Made by a program: the position numbers and the translations under genes
Notes under the pieces: generated by a model
What the model saw: the letters and a program-made list of their open reading frames with translations, nothing else
Told to the model about the DNA's origin: nothing
Databases searched by the model: none
Assembly: GCA_020346225.1 (NCBI GenBank)
Contig: CP070777.1
Location: forward strand, 914,083-950,345
Direction: 5' to 3'
DNA length: 36,263 nt
Origin: Candidatus Zixiibacteriota bacterium
GTDB lineage: Bacteria > Zixibacteria > MSB-5A5 > GN15 > FEB-12
Part shown: positions 8,534 to 15,662 of the stretch, piece by piece
Numbering within the stretch: position 1 is the stretch's first letter
Layout of the letters: each line of letters starts with the position of its first letter

Positions 8534-9291
8534 CACTTTTTCAGTTCGATTTCATCAAATTCGGACTAAAGGACCTGGTCGACGTTCTCATTGTGTCCTT
8601 TATCATCTTCCAGGTCCTCAAACTCGTAAAAGGCACCCGCTCGGTACAGATTATCGTCGGGCTGTTCCTCGTGGCCGGGGTGGCCTTTGTTGCCTACTGG
8701 TTTCAACTCGAGGGCCTCACCTGGCTCTTTTCCAACCTGACCACTTTCGGCCTGATTGTTCTGGTCATTGTCTTCCAGCCGGAACTCCGCTCGGTTCTGG
8801 CCCAGTTCGGCCAGAGCCGCTTTCTGCGGCGCTTTGTGACCCTGGAGCAGCGGCGTTCTCTGGAAGAAATCTGCCGGGCCTCGCTGCGCCTGTCCGAGCT
8901 CAGCCACGGCGCCCTGATTGTCATCGAGCGCGGCACCGGGTTGCGCAATTTCGCCGAGACCGGCAAGGAACTGAACGCCGAGCTGTCCGCCGAAATGCTG
9001 ATCACCCTCTTTACGCCCTACACGCCGCTTCACGACGGCGCCGTCATCGTCTCCGGCGAGTTTATCGTCGCCGCGGCGGCTTCGCTGCCGCTGACCACCA
9101 ACCCGCGCTATCGTAAGCTTTACGGTATGCGCCATAAGGCGGCCATCGGGGTGAGCGAGGTTTCCGATGCCGTGGTGGTGGTGGTTTCCGAGGAAACGAG
9201 CCACATTTCGATCGCCTACGACGGCGTGTTGCACCGCAACATCAACAAGGCCGACCTCCGCGACCGACTCATGGAATTCTTCAAGAAATAG
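8530..9291 (+). CDS. cdaA: Membrane diadenylate cyclase, CdaA/DacA type
   Basis: Makes the second messenger c-di-AMP from two ATP at the inner face of the cytoplasmic membrane; in other bacteria c-di-AMP controls potassium and osmolyte balance and wall homeostasis. The 253 residues show three N-terminal membrane segments (about 12-33, 39-57, 63-82), a linker, and a DisA_N/DAC domain. The domain carries the DGA motif within 'PLHDGAVIV' (169-171) and 'GMRHKAAIGVSE' where RHR is usual (201-203 read RHK). The length is typical of CdaA. Its 4-bp overlap with folP shows co-transcription. The usual partners cdaR (YbbR) and glmM do not follow; the next gene is an exported protein of unknown function. 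The R-to-K change is conservative and activity is likely but unproven. Confidence 0.92.
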   Translation: MTLFQFDFIKFGLKDLVDVLIVSFIIFQVLKLVKGTRSVQIIVGLFLVAGVAFVAYWFQLEGLTWLFSNLTTFGLIVLVIVFQPELRSVLAQFGQSRFLRRFVTLEQRRSLEEICRASLRLSELSHGALIVIERGTGLRNFAETGKELNAELSAEMLITLFTPYTPLHDGAVIVSGEFIVAAAASLPLTTNPRYRKLYGMRHKAAIGVSEVSDAVVVVVSEETSHISIAYDGVLHRNINKADLRDRLMEFFKK

Positions 9292-9414
9292 GGGAGTGCT
9301 TTTCCTGAACGCTACTTATTTCGATTCTCAGTCGGTCATACGGTGCAACCGGTAACTCCATAGTGTGTTTAAGAAATGCCTGCTTGGAATGATAATTCTG
9401 TAACTTCGATCATC

Positions 9415-10671
9415 ATGACTAAGGTACTCACAATAGCTCTGCTTCTCCTGCCGCTGCCCGCCGCTGCCGCCTCGCTGCTTATCCCCATGGATAAGTCCCA
9501 GACCGACCACCTCAAGGCCTACGGTGTCGTCTACAAGGCCCTCGATACCGGCTCCAAGGCCCAGTGGCTCCTCAACTACAAAGGCGGCTCGTTCCTCATC
9601 GATTACTCTCAGGACGTCGCTAACATGTGCCTGCTGATGGGCGTAAGCTGCGAGCAGGTTACCTCCGGCCAGGTGGCCGATATCTATCGCGTCATCGAAG
9701 TCGAAAACATGGAACGGGTGGAACTTGAAAAAGCCCCGAAAATTGCCGTCTACTCGCCACCGTCCATGCAGCCTTGGGACGACGCCGTCACCCTCGCCCT
9801 CACTTACGCCGAAATAAAGTACGATGTCGTCTGGGACGAGGAAGTCCTTTCCGGGGCCCTCGACGAGTACGACTGGCTCCACTGCCACCACGAGGACTTC
9901 ACCGGCCAGTACGGCAAGTTCTACGCTGCCTACCGCCACCAGTTGTGGTATCAGGCCGATGTCCGGGCTAACGAAGACATGGCCGCCAGGCTGGGCTACA
10001 GCAAGGTCTCGCTGATGAAACTCGATGTCGCCCGGACCATTTACGATTACGTCCGGCGCGGCGGCTTCCTTTTTTCCATGTGCTCCGCTCCGGAGACTAT
10101 CGATATAGCCCTGGCCGCCGAGGGGGTCGATATCGTCCCCCGTGAGTTCGATGGTGACCCGGTCGATCCCGGCTGTCAGGAACGGCTCGATTACAGCCGG
10201 ACTTTTGCTTTCGAAAACTTCGTAATCACCATCGACCCGCTCCTGTACCGTCACTCGGAAATCGACACTTACCCCGACCGCCAGATCCGCTTCCCCCGCC
10301 AGGAGGACGACTTCTTCTACCTGTTCGATTTCGCCGCCAAACTCGACCCTGTCCCCACCATGCTGACCCAGAACCACCGCAACACTATCGACGGTTTTAT
10401 GGGGCAGACGACCGGCTTTAGAAAATCGCTCTTGAAGAAATTCGTAACCGTGATGGCCCAGCCGGATAACTACGATGAGGTCCGCTACATCCACGGCAAC
10501 CTGGGCCGGGGAACGTTCACTTTCCTGTCCGGCCACGACCCAGAGGACTACCGTCACATGGTTCATGACCCGCCCACGGACCTTCTCCTGCACAAGAATT
10601 CCCCCGGCTACCGGCTTATTCTCAATAACATCCTCTTTCCGGCGGCCAAGAAGAAAGAGCGCAAAACATGA
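9415..10671 (+). CDS. Exported conserved protein of unknown function
   Basis: I recognise the sequence style from Bacteroidetes-like genomes, where similar proteins are sometimes named 'asparagine synthetase B'. No glutaminase Cys1 or ATP-pyrophosphatase motif is visible, so I do not adopt that name. The chosen ATG gives 418 residues with a clean signal peptide (MTKVLTIALLLLPLPAAAA), then 'SLLIPMDKSQTDHLKAYG'. An upstream in-frame ATG at 9376 would only add 13 polar residues; neither start has a good RBS. Strongly patterned segments are 'PKIAVYSP', 'QPWDDAVTLALTYAEI', 'YDWLHCHHEDFTGQYGKFYA', 'GGFLFSMCSAPETIDIALA' and 'GRGTFTFLSGHDPEDY', suggesting an alpha/beta fold resembling ThuA or glutamine-amidotransferase-like domains. 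The HCHHED cluster could bind a metal. It overlaps ruvX by 4 bp, so it is probably in the cdaA-ruvX transcript. Confidence 0.8.
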   Translation: MTKVLTIALLLLPLPAAAASLLIPMDKSQTDHLKAYGVVYKALDTGSKAQWLLNYKGGSFLIDYSQDVANMCLLMGVSCEQVTSGQVADIYRVIEVENMERVELEKAPKIAVYSPPSMQPWDDAVTLALTYAEIKYDVVWDEEVLSGALDEYDWLHCHHEDFTGQYGKFYAAYRHQLWYQADVRANEDMAARLGYSKVSLMKLDVARTIYDYVRRGGFLFSMCSAPETIDIALAAEGVDIVPREFDGDPVDPGCQERLDYSRTFAFENFVITIDPLLYRHSEIDTYPDRQIRFPRQEDDFFYLFDFAAKLDPVPTMLTQNHRNTIDGFMGQTTGFRKSLLKKFVTVMAQPDNYDEVRYIHGNLGRGTFTFLSGHDPEDYRHMVHDPPTDLLLHKNSPGYRLILNNILFPAAKKKERKT

Positions 10672-11102
10672 CCGACCGCCCCCGCCGCGAACTGATTGCT
10701 ATCGACTACGGTTCCCGCCGAATCGGCCTGGCCAAAAGCGACCCTACCGGCACTATCGCTTCGGCTCTAATAACCTTGGAGGTTAAGTCGGCGGCCGATG
10801 CGGTCAGGCAGCTCAGCCGCGTTATCGAGCAATATCAGCCCGATGGCCTCATAATCGGCTACCCGCTAATGCCGTCGGGTGACAAAAGCGACAAGTGCCG
10901 CGAAATCGACCGCTTCGTGGAGAAGCTTCGCAAGGTCTACGATGGCCCCATTGAAAAGGTCGATGAGCGCCACTCTACCTCCGAAGCCGCCGACATAATC
11001 CACGCTCACGGCCGCAGGATCGGCCAGGACAAGAAGCGCCTCGACCGGCTGGCCGCCGTCATAGTCCTGCAGCGCTACCTCGATGAGCACCCCCGGCCCT
11101 GA
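10668..11102 (+). CDS. ruvX: RuvX/YqgF family putative Holliday junction resolvase / 16S pre-rRNA nuclease
   Basis: RNase H-fold nuclease; the family has been linked to 5'-end maturation of 16S rRNA and, less firmly, to Holliday junction processing. The 144 residues are the usual size. The first acidic motif is 'IAIDYGSRRIGLA', the middle strand 'GLIIGYPLMPSGDKS' matches the family's 'VVGLPL..G', then 'DERHSTSEA' replaces the common 'DERLTT.EA', and the C-terminal Asp lies in 'KKRLDRLAAVIVLQ', close to the usual 'D..AA..IL..YL'. Its ATG overlaps the stop of the preceding gene (ATGA). It precedes mltG, a frequently conserved neighbour. Confidence 0.9.
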   Translation: MTDRPRRELIAIDYGSRRIGLAKSDPTGTIASALITLEVKSAADAVRQLSRVIEQYQPDGLIIGYPLMPSGDKSDKCREIDRFVEKLRKVYDGPIEKVDERHSTSEAADIIHAHGRRIGQDKKRLDRLAAVIVLQRYLDEHPRP

Positions 11103-11133
11103 AATTCCGCCCCCTGAGCTTTCCGCTTTTTAC

Positions 11134-11161
11134 TTGAAAAGAACCTGCCGACATGTTTAAT
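11134..11161 (+). promoter_or_regulatory. Candidate promoter for mltG
   Basis: TTGAAA (11134-11139) and TTTAAT (11156-11161) are separated by 16 bp, each differing from the sigma-70 consensus at one position. They lie in the 97-bp ruvX-mltG gap, 38 bp ahead of the mltG start. Confidence 0.4.
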
Positions 11162-11199
11162 GTAGAATTCAGCAGACGATTCAGGCTGCGAGAGAGCGC

Positions 11200-12189
11200 A
11201 TGAGAACCAAATTCGTCCTGAAACTGGTGGCGGTGGTGGTCGTCGCCGTCGTTGTATACGGCGCTTATCTGTATTACCGTACGGTCGACCTCGGTGACCG
11301 GGTCGCCACCATTGTCATCAAACCCGGTGATACTCTCACCGGCATAGCTCGCCGGCTGCTCGATGAAGGCGTGGTGCAGTCGCGGCTGATGCTCGTCTAC
11401 CCGGGCCGTCTCATGAACATCGACACGAAACTCGTTCCCGGCCGCTACGACTTCACCGGGAAGAATTCCTGCCGCTCTGTTCTGGCAAGACTGAAAGCGG
11501 CCGATTTTGTCAGGATCAAGGTGACCGTCCCCGAGGGCGCCACGCTCTGGAAGGTCGCGTCAATTATGGCCGACAAGCTCCAGCTCGATTCGGCGGGGTT
11601 TCTTGGTCTGTGTCAGGACTTGACCTTTTTGGATTCGCTCGATCTGCCGACTCTCGAAGGTTACCTTTTCCCGGAGACATACTTCTTTCCGTGGGGCATA
11701 AGCGATACCGCTGTGGTGGCCGGAATGCTGCAGATGTATCACTCCCAGACCGACAGCATCTGGCCCGAGGTCATGCCTGACGGCTTTGGCCGGCACGACA
11801 TCATCAAACTGGCCTCGATCATCGAGGCCGAAACCGGCCAGATCGATGAACGCACGCTGGTTTCATCGGTCTACCACAACCGTCTGCGCCGCAACATGCG
11901 CCTGGATGCCGATCCGACCGTCATATACGGACTGGGCGGTCTGGACCGGCCGCTGTATCGCAAGGACCTGACCAGGGACACCCCCTATAATACCTATCTC
12001 CACCGGGGCCTGCCGCCGACACCCATCAATTCGCCTGGCCTGGCGTCTATCGTGGCTGCTTTGCAGCCCGAAGAAACCGAATTCCTATACTTCGTGGCCG
12101 GTGATTCCGGCCGTCACGTTTTCTCGAAGACCAACGCCGAGCACAATCGTGCCAAGCAGCAAATCGATAATCTCAGGAAGAAAAAGTAG
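11200..12189 (+). CDS. mltG: Endolytic peptidoglycan transglycosylase MltG
   Basis: Inner-membrane enzyme that cuts nascent glycan strands in the periplasm and so sets strand length (YceG family). The 329 residues have a single N-terminal membrane anchor (about 8-26), a LysM-like segment 'IVIKPGDTLTGIARRL', then the YceG domain with 'PEGATLWKVASIM', 'LEGYLFPETYFF' and the active-site stretch 'KLASIIEAETGQ', where Glu209 matches the catalytic Glu of E. coli MltG. Next come 'VYHNRL', 'LDADPTVIYGLG', 'YNTYLHRGLPPTPINSPG' and 'YFVA...GRHVFSKTNAEHN', all family hallmarks. RBS is GAGAG just before ATG. Only 12 bp separate its stop from that of the convergent GAF gene, leaving little space for a terminator. 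Confidence 0.95.
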   Translation: MRTKFVLKLVAVVVVAVVVYGAYLYYRTVDLGDRVATIVIKPGDTLTGIARRLLDEGVVQSRLMLVYPGRLMNIDTKLVPGRYDFTGKNSCRSVLARLKAADFVRIKVTVPEGATLWKVASIMADKLQLDSAGFLGLCQDLTFLDSLDLPTLEGYLFPETYFFPWGISDTAVVAGMLQMYHSQTDSIWPEVMPDGFGRHDIIKLASIIEAETGQIDERTLVSSVYHNRLRRNMRLDADPTVIYGLGGLDRPLYRKDLTRDTPYNTYLHRGLPPTPINSPGLASIVAALQPEETEFLYFVAGDSGRHVFSKTNAEHNRAKQQIDNLRKKK

Positions 12190-12201
12190 ACTGAGGCCAA
12201 G

Positions 12202-12738
12202 CTAAGCGGACCAGGGCTGGTCGCGCAGGACACTGGCAAACTCGGCCAGCAGGTTGTCCATGGCTCCTTCTTCGAACAGCGTAAAGGCCGTGGGACTCTC
12301 ACTGCTGTAGCCGATCATGCCGATGACCTCCCCTTGGTGGCACAGCGGCTGCAGAACGAATGACCGCGAACCTTCGTCAACGAGCAGCTTGCGCTCGAAG
12401 AAATTGCCGCTGAAAGCCCCACAGAAATTCTCGGTATATACCCGGCCGCACTCGGCCACCTTTTCGAACAGCGAGGATTCGCTGGGCAGTTTTATCGCCA
12501 GGCCCTCCCGCATCTGGCCGTTGTTCCAGGTCGATACCGCCGCCAGCGGCCCGCCGATGCCGCTGCGAAGCAGCAAAACTCCCCGGCTGATTTCGAATCG
12601 AGTCTTCAGCCGCCGCGTCAAATCAAAAAACAGTTGCGCCGGACGTTCATGCATCCCCGTCCTGGCGGACAGCTCCATCGCCGCCCCCTGATTTCCGACC
12701 GGATCCTTCGCCTGCCCGGCTGTCTTCGGTCCATCCAT
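12202..12738 (-). CDS. Small GAF-domain-like protein
   Basis: Last gene of a reverse-strand trio. The chosen ATG (12 nt after the stop of the regulator gene, with a G-rich 'GGGCGGCGG' in front) gives 178 residues; a longer frame would overlap the regulator by about 50 bp and adds only low-complexity polar sequence. About residues 40-175 look like one GAF domain: 'LTRRLKTRFEISRGVLLLRS', 'KLPSESSLFEKVAECGRVYT', 'LLVDEGSRSFVLQPLCHQGE' and 'VIGMIGYSSESPTAFTLFEE'. There is no output domain, no membrane segment and no catalytic motif, so it may be a ligand-binding partner of the two signalling proteins encoded upstream. The ligand is unknown. Naming it a GAF protein rests on pattern only. Confidence 0.72.
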   Translation of the reverse strand: MDGPKTAGQAKDPVGNQGAAMELSARTGMHERPAQLFFDLTRRLKTRFEISRGVLLLRSGIGGPLAAVSTWNNGQMREGLAIKLPSESSLFEKVAECGRVYTENFCGAFSGNFFERKLLVDEGSRSFVLQPLCHQGEVIGMIGYSSESPTAFTLFEEGAMDNLLAEFASVLRDQPWSA

Positions 12739-12749
12739 ATGCCGCCGCC

Positions 12750-14150
12750 CTACTGGGCCACCTTTTCTCTCTTCAGGTTGTATTTTTTCACCTTGCGCCA
12801 TAGTGTCGTCCGTCCGATTCCCAGCTCCTGGGCGGTCTGAGTGAAATTCCAGTTGTTCTCGGAGAGAGCTTTGATAATGATCTTGCGCTGACCCTCGTCC
12901 AGAGTGCCGCTCTTTCCGGTCGGCGCCAGCCGCTTCGCTGCTCCCGCTTCGACCCTGTCCGCCGCCTCGGTGCCGATGAACAGTATGTCGTCCGCGTCGA
13001 TCTGGTCATCCCGGCACAGTGCCGCCGCCCGCTTCAGGGTGTTCTCCATTTCGCGCACGTTCCCCGGCCATTTGTGACCGACAAGAAGATCGAGCGCCCG
13101 CCTCGTTACCTGAATTTGCGGCCGCCCCGTTTCGTGCGACAGCCGCCGCAGAAAATGCTCGGTCAGCATTTCGATATCTTCCGCTCGCTCGGCCAGACCC
13201 GGCATCTTCACGGGCAACACGCTCAACTGGTAGAACAGCTCTTTGGAGAAGCAACCCTCCTCCACTACCGCCGGCAGGTCAACCGTAGTTGCGGAAATAA
13301 CTCTGACATCGACCTTTTTGGGCTGGGCGCTCCCCGGTATCGGCACCGTGAAATCCCGCAGGAACTCCATCAGCCGTGGCTGCAACGATGCCGGCAGGCG
13401 GTCAACGTCATCGAAGAATATCGTGCCGCCGTCGGCCTCGGACAGCAAGCCGGTAAAGCCCGTTCGACCCATTGGCGTGTCGCCGCCGGTTTCGCCGAAC
13501 AACTGCATTTCGAGCACCTGCTCGGAGGTCGTGGCGCAATCGACAATCACGAACCTGTTCTTCCGACGATTCGAATGGTAATGAATTACCTTGGCCACCA
13601 GCTCCTTGCCGCAGCCGGCCGGTCCCGTCAGCATCAACGATATGTCGGTGGCCGAAACCCGCTGGAGTGTCTCCTTCAGGTTTACGATATGCTTGGATAT
13701 GCCTACGATGTTGTCGAAACCGTAGCTCATGGCCATATGCACCCGGAGGTTGGTGAGTTCGTTCTTGATACAACTGTGCTCCAGGGCTTTGTTCAGGCGG
13801 AGCACGAAATCCTCGTAAGTGAAATTCTCCGTGACGCAGTCATAAGCTCCCGCCCCGACTATCCCGTAAGCGGCCTCGGTGTCGCCGGAGTCCAGCACGC
13901 CGAAAACCTCCACCCAGGGGTACGAGGACCGCACCTTCTTTACGATTTCGCCCAGCTCGCCGCCGTCGTCTCCGCGAACGACTATCAGGTGGTACGTGTT
14001 CTCGTTCAGCCTGACCGTAGCGTCTTTCAGGCAGTCCACCGTGGTCACCTGAATGTTGCCGCGCTCCAGCGGCAGTACGGGCGCGTCCGGCCTGCTGCCG
14101 GTGCTGAGATAAAGCACCCGGAATCTGTTATTGTCGCCGGTTGTTTCCAT
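12750..14150 (-). CDS. Degenerate NtrC-like AAA+ / Fis-type DNA-binding regulator
   Basis: Three-part layout of a sigma-54 activator in 466 residues: an N-terminal receiver-like domain (about 10-125), an AAA+ domain (about 147-380) and a Fis-type helix-turn-helix (about 417-460, 'NWNFTQTAQELGIGRTTLWR'). Key residues are missing. The receiver has no convincing phospho-Asp (LIVVRGDDGG). Walker A is present (GPAGCGKE, 176-183), but the GAFTGA loop is replaced by GDTPMG (223-228, gap-free alignment between the FG and ADGGT anchors). Walker B ends DD not DE (247-248), and both arginine-finger positions of 'FRxDLxxRL' read Ser and Gln in 'FSKELFYQL'. The DNA-binding helix looks intact. I infer a DNA-binding regulator that does not remodel sigma-54 holoenzyme. 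It follows the sensor-like gene by 9 bp and precedes the GAF gene by 11 bp. Confidence 0.85.
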   Translation of the reverse strand: METTGDNNRFRVLYLSTGSRPDAPVLPLERGNIQVTTVDCLKDATVRLNENTYHLIVVRGDDGGELGEIVKKVRSSYPWVEVFGVLDSGDTEAAYGIVGAGAYDCVTENFTYEDFVLRLNKALEHSCIKNELTNLRVHMAMSYGFDNIVGISKHIVNLKETLQRVSATDISLMLTGPAGCGKELVAKVIHYHSNRRKNRFVIVDCATTSEQVLEMQLFGETGGDTPMGRTGFTGLLSEADGGTIFFDDVDRLPASLQPRLMEFLRDFTVPIPGSAQPKKVDVRVISATTVDLPAVVEEGCFSKELFYQLSVLPVKMPGLAERAEDIEMLTEHFLRRLSHETGRPQIQVTRRALDLLVGHKWPGNVREMENTLKRAAALCRDDQIDADDILFIGTEAADRVEAGAAKRLAPTGKSGTLDEGQRKIIIKALSENNWNFTQTAQELGIGRTTLWRKVKKYNLKREKVAQ

Positions 14151-14159
14151 GGTTTCTCA

Positions 14160-15545
14160 TCAGCCTAATATGGTTAACTCTGTCACCAGGTCGTCATTGT
14201 CTATGTGTAAGTGTTTGACTATTTCCACTCCGATGTGCGCGGCTACCGTCTGTGTGAAAATGCTGGCCTGCGGGCTCAGACCGCTGAGCCGTTTATCGCC
14301 GGGCAGCGACGATACGAATCCAACCACGCAGCCCCCTTCCGCATTCGGCGTCACCGTAATGCTCACGCGCGCATCGCTGCCGGCAAACGTGGTGTGAGCC
14401 AGCAGCGTTTCGTAAAACAGTAGCCGAAAGGCGTCGCCGGGGGCGCTGGCCGTCCGGCCGCCGCCGTGCACCCGCACGGCTATCTCGAGGGAGCCTCGAT
14501 GCTGTCGGCGTAAGTCGTCGATGGCTTTGTCCAGCTCGCCGCAAAGATCGCACGTCTGCTGCTCTTTATCGTCGATCCGCAGCACCAGGGCGAGCTGTCT
14601 GGCCAGAAGGTGCGTCTGACAGGCCGTCCGGCGGACATCCTGCTCCGCCTCAGACCCTTCGCCCACCGCCTCCGTCCTTTCCGCTTGCGGAAGAAGAGAA
14701 GCGCGTTCGAGAAGTTCGGCCGAAGTACTTTCCAGCCGATCCGCCATCTGGTTCAATACCGTCCGGTCTTCCGTTTCCCCGGCCGCACGGGGCTCGAAAG
14801 TAATCACCGAAAGATCCAGCCCCCTCGAATCGAGATTATCCATGCGGAGATTGTATCGCGGCAGCAGCGGTGAGATGTGATACCGCAACTGGTCCATACC
14901 GATACCGACCAGCATGCGCTCCGGCCGCGACATCAACCGGCCGGCGGTCCGATTGACCGCCAGCAACCGTCCCGTGCTGCGGTTTATTACGATGGTCGCG
15001 CGGCTGCGACTCAGGTGCTTCCGCAGCGGTGCGATGTCTCCGGCTATCTTTTCATATGCATCCCGGCAGGTGTTCACCAGTCTGACGAAGTGGCAGTCCT
15101 CGGAAAAGGCGCCCAGCCGGTGTTCCAGACCGAAAAAGCCCAGGACTATTTTATTGTCCTCATCTGGATTGACCGTCGCCGAGAATATCCGGTAGTGCTG
15201 CCCGCTTTCGACCATCGCTTCCGGCCGGTAGCGATGAGAGAAAATGGCCGCGCCCGCCTGGGTGGCCGTGGTCTCGATCTCTTCGAAAGGGAAAAGCTCC
15301 AAACCTTCCGGATGTATGTACGTCCGCTCTCTCACCAGAAAAGTCAGGCAATCTTCCGGGGCCAGGCCGTCCAGAAAGACTTTCTCCTTGTCCGTGATCC
15401 ATCCGCTCAGAAACATCCTGGTAAGGAGTACCTTCATTACCCGGCTGGCCTCATTCTCGTCAAAACCGAACGGTTCCGGGGCGGGGTCGAAGCGAGGCCT
15501 CCTTTCGACCCGAAGTGCTTCAGCGTGAAACTGTTTAGTTAGCAT
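14160..15545 (-). CDS. Histidine-kinase-like sensor protein lacking catalytic motifs
   Basis: First gene of the reverse trio; soluble, 461 residues, no membrane segment. A GAF-like region (about 60-170, with 'GLELFPFEEI' and 'NKIVLGFFGLE') is followed by a PAS-like region (about 180-250, 'ATIVINRSTGRLLAVNRTAG'), a helical stretch rich in Glu/Ala/Leu (about 260-345), and a C-terminal part shaped like a HATPase_c domain ('DAFRLLFYETLLAH...ARVSITVTPN' then 'GCVVGFVSS'). The expected H-box histidine is not seen, the N-box Asn is absent (LLAHTTFAG where LxNAxKF-like sequence is expected), and the DxGxG and GxGL loops are missing. It is probably a pseudokinase that signals to the NtrC-like protein by contact. 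The ATG start has only weak 'GAGAAAG' in front. Fold calls are by eye. Confidence 0.72.
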   Translation of the reverse strand: MLTKQFHAEALRVERRPRFDPAPEPFGFDENEASRVMKVLLTRMFLSGWITDKEKVFLDGLAPEDCLTFLVRERTYIHPEGLELFPFEEIETTATQAGAAIFSHRYRPEAMVESGQHYRIFSATVNPDEDNKIVLGFFGLEHRLGAFSEDCHFVRLVNTCRDAYEKIAGDIAPLRKHLSRSRATIVINRSTGRLLAVNRTAGRLMSRPERMLVGIGMDQLRYHISPLLPRYNLRMDNLDSRGLDLSVITFEPRAAGETEDRTVLNQMADRLESTSAELLERASLLPQAERTEAVGEGSEAEQDVRRTACQTHLLARQLALVLRIDDKEQQTCDLCGELDKAIDDLRRQHRGSLEIAVRVHGGGRTASAPGDAFRLLFYETLLAHTTFAGSDARVSITVTPNAEGGCVVGFVSSLPGDKRLSGLSPQASIFTQTVAAHIGVEIVKHLHIDNDDLVTELTILG

Positions 15546-15585
15546 GATCGCTTTCTCGTTTCAATATGACACAACTATGCTATGT

Positions 15586-15600
15586 ATCGGAACGTCCGAT
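15586..15600. promoter_or_regulatory. Inverted repeat, possible operator in divergent promoter region
   Basis: A perfect dyad ATCGGA-ACG-TCCGAT lies about 40 bp upstream of the reverse-strand trio and 62 bp upstream of pyk, in the 117-bp gap the two transcripts share. A second dyad, CCGGCCG (15620-15626) with CGGCCGG (15651-15657), ends five bases before the pyk start codon. Either could be a regulator site; the second could also fold in the pyk leader RNA. Confidence 0.35.
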
Positions 15601-15662
15601 AAATCCTTTAGCCGCTTACCCGGCCGCTTTTTTGTTGATTTTCTGAGCATCGGCCGGTAGTA

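Noticed and set aside
9376-9414. Upstream start for the exported unknown protein
   Set aside because: It adds 13 polar residues before a complete signal peptide that begins at 9415; neither start has a convincing RBS, so the shorter one is kept with reservation.
9328-10593. 421-residue reverse open frame
   Set aside because: Antisense to the exported unknown protein and ruvX-linked operon; Val/Gly-rich shadow composition without domains, while the forward frame has a signal peptide and conserved blocks.
9415-10671. Asparagine synthetase B as the product name
   Set aside because: There is no N-terminal catalytic Cys glutaminase and no SGGxDS ATP-binding motif, and the protein is exported.
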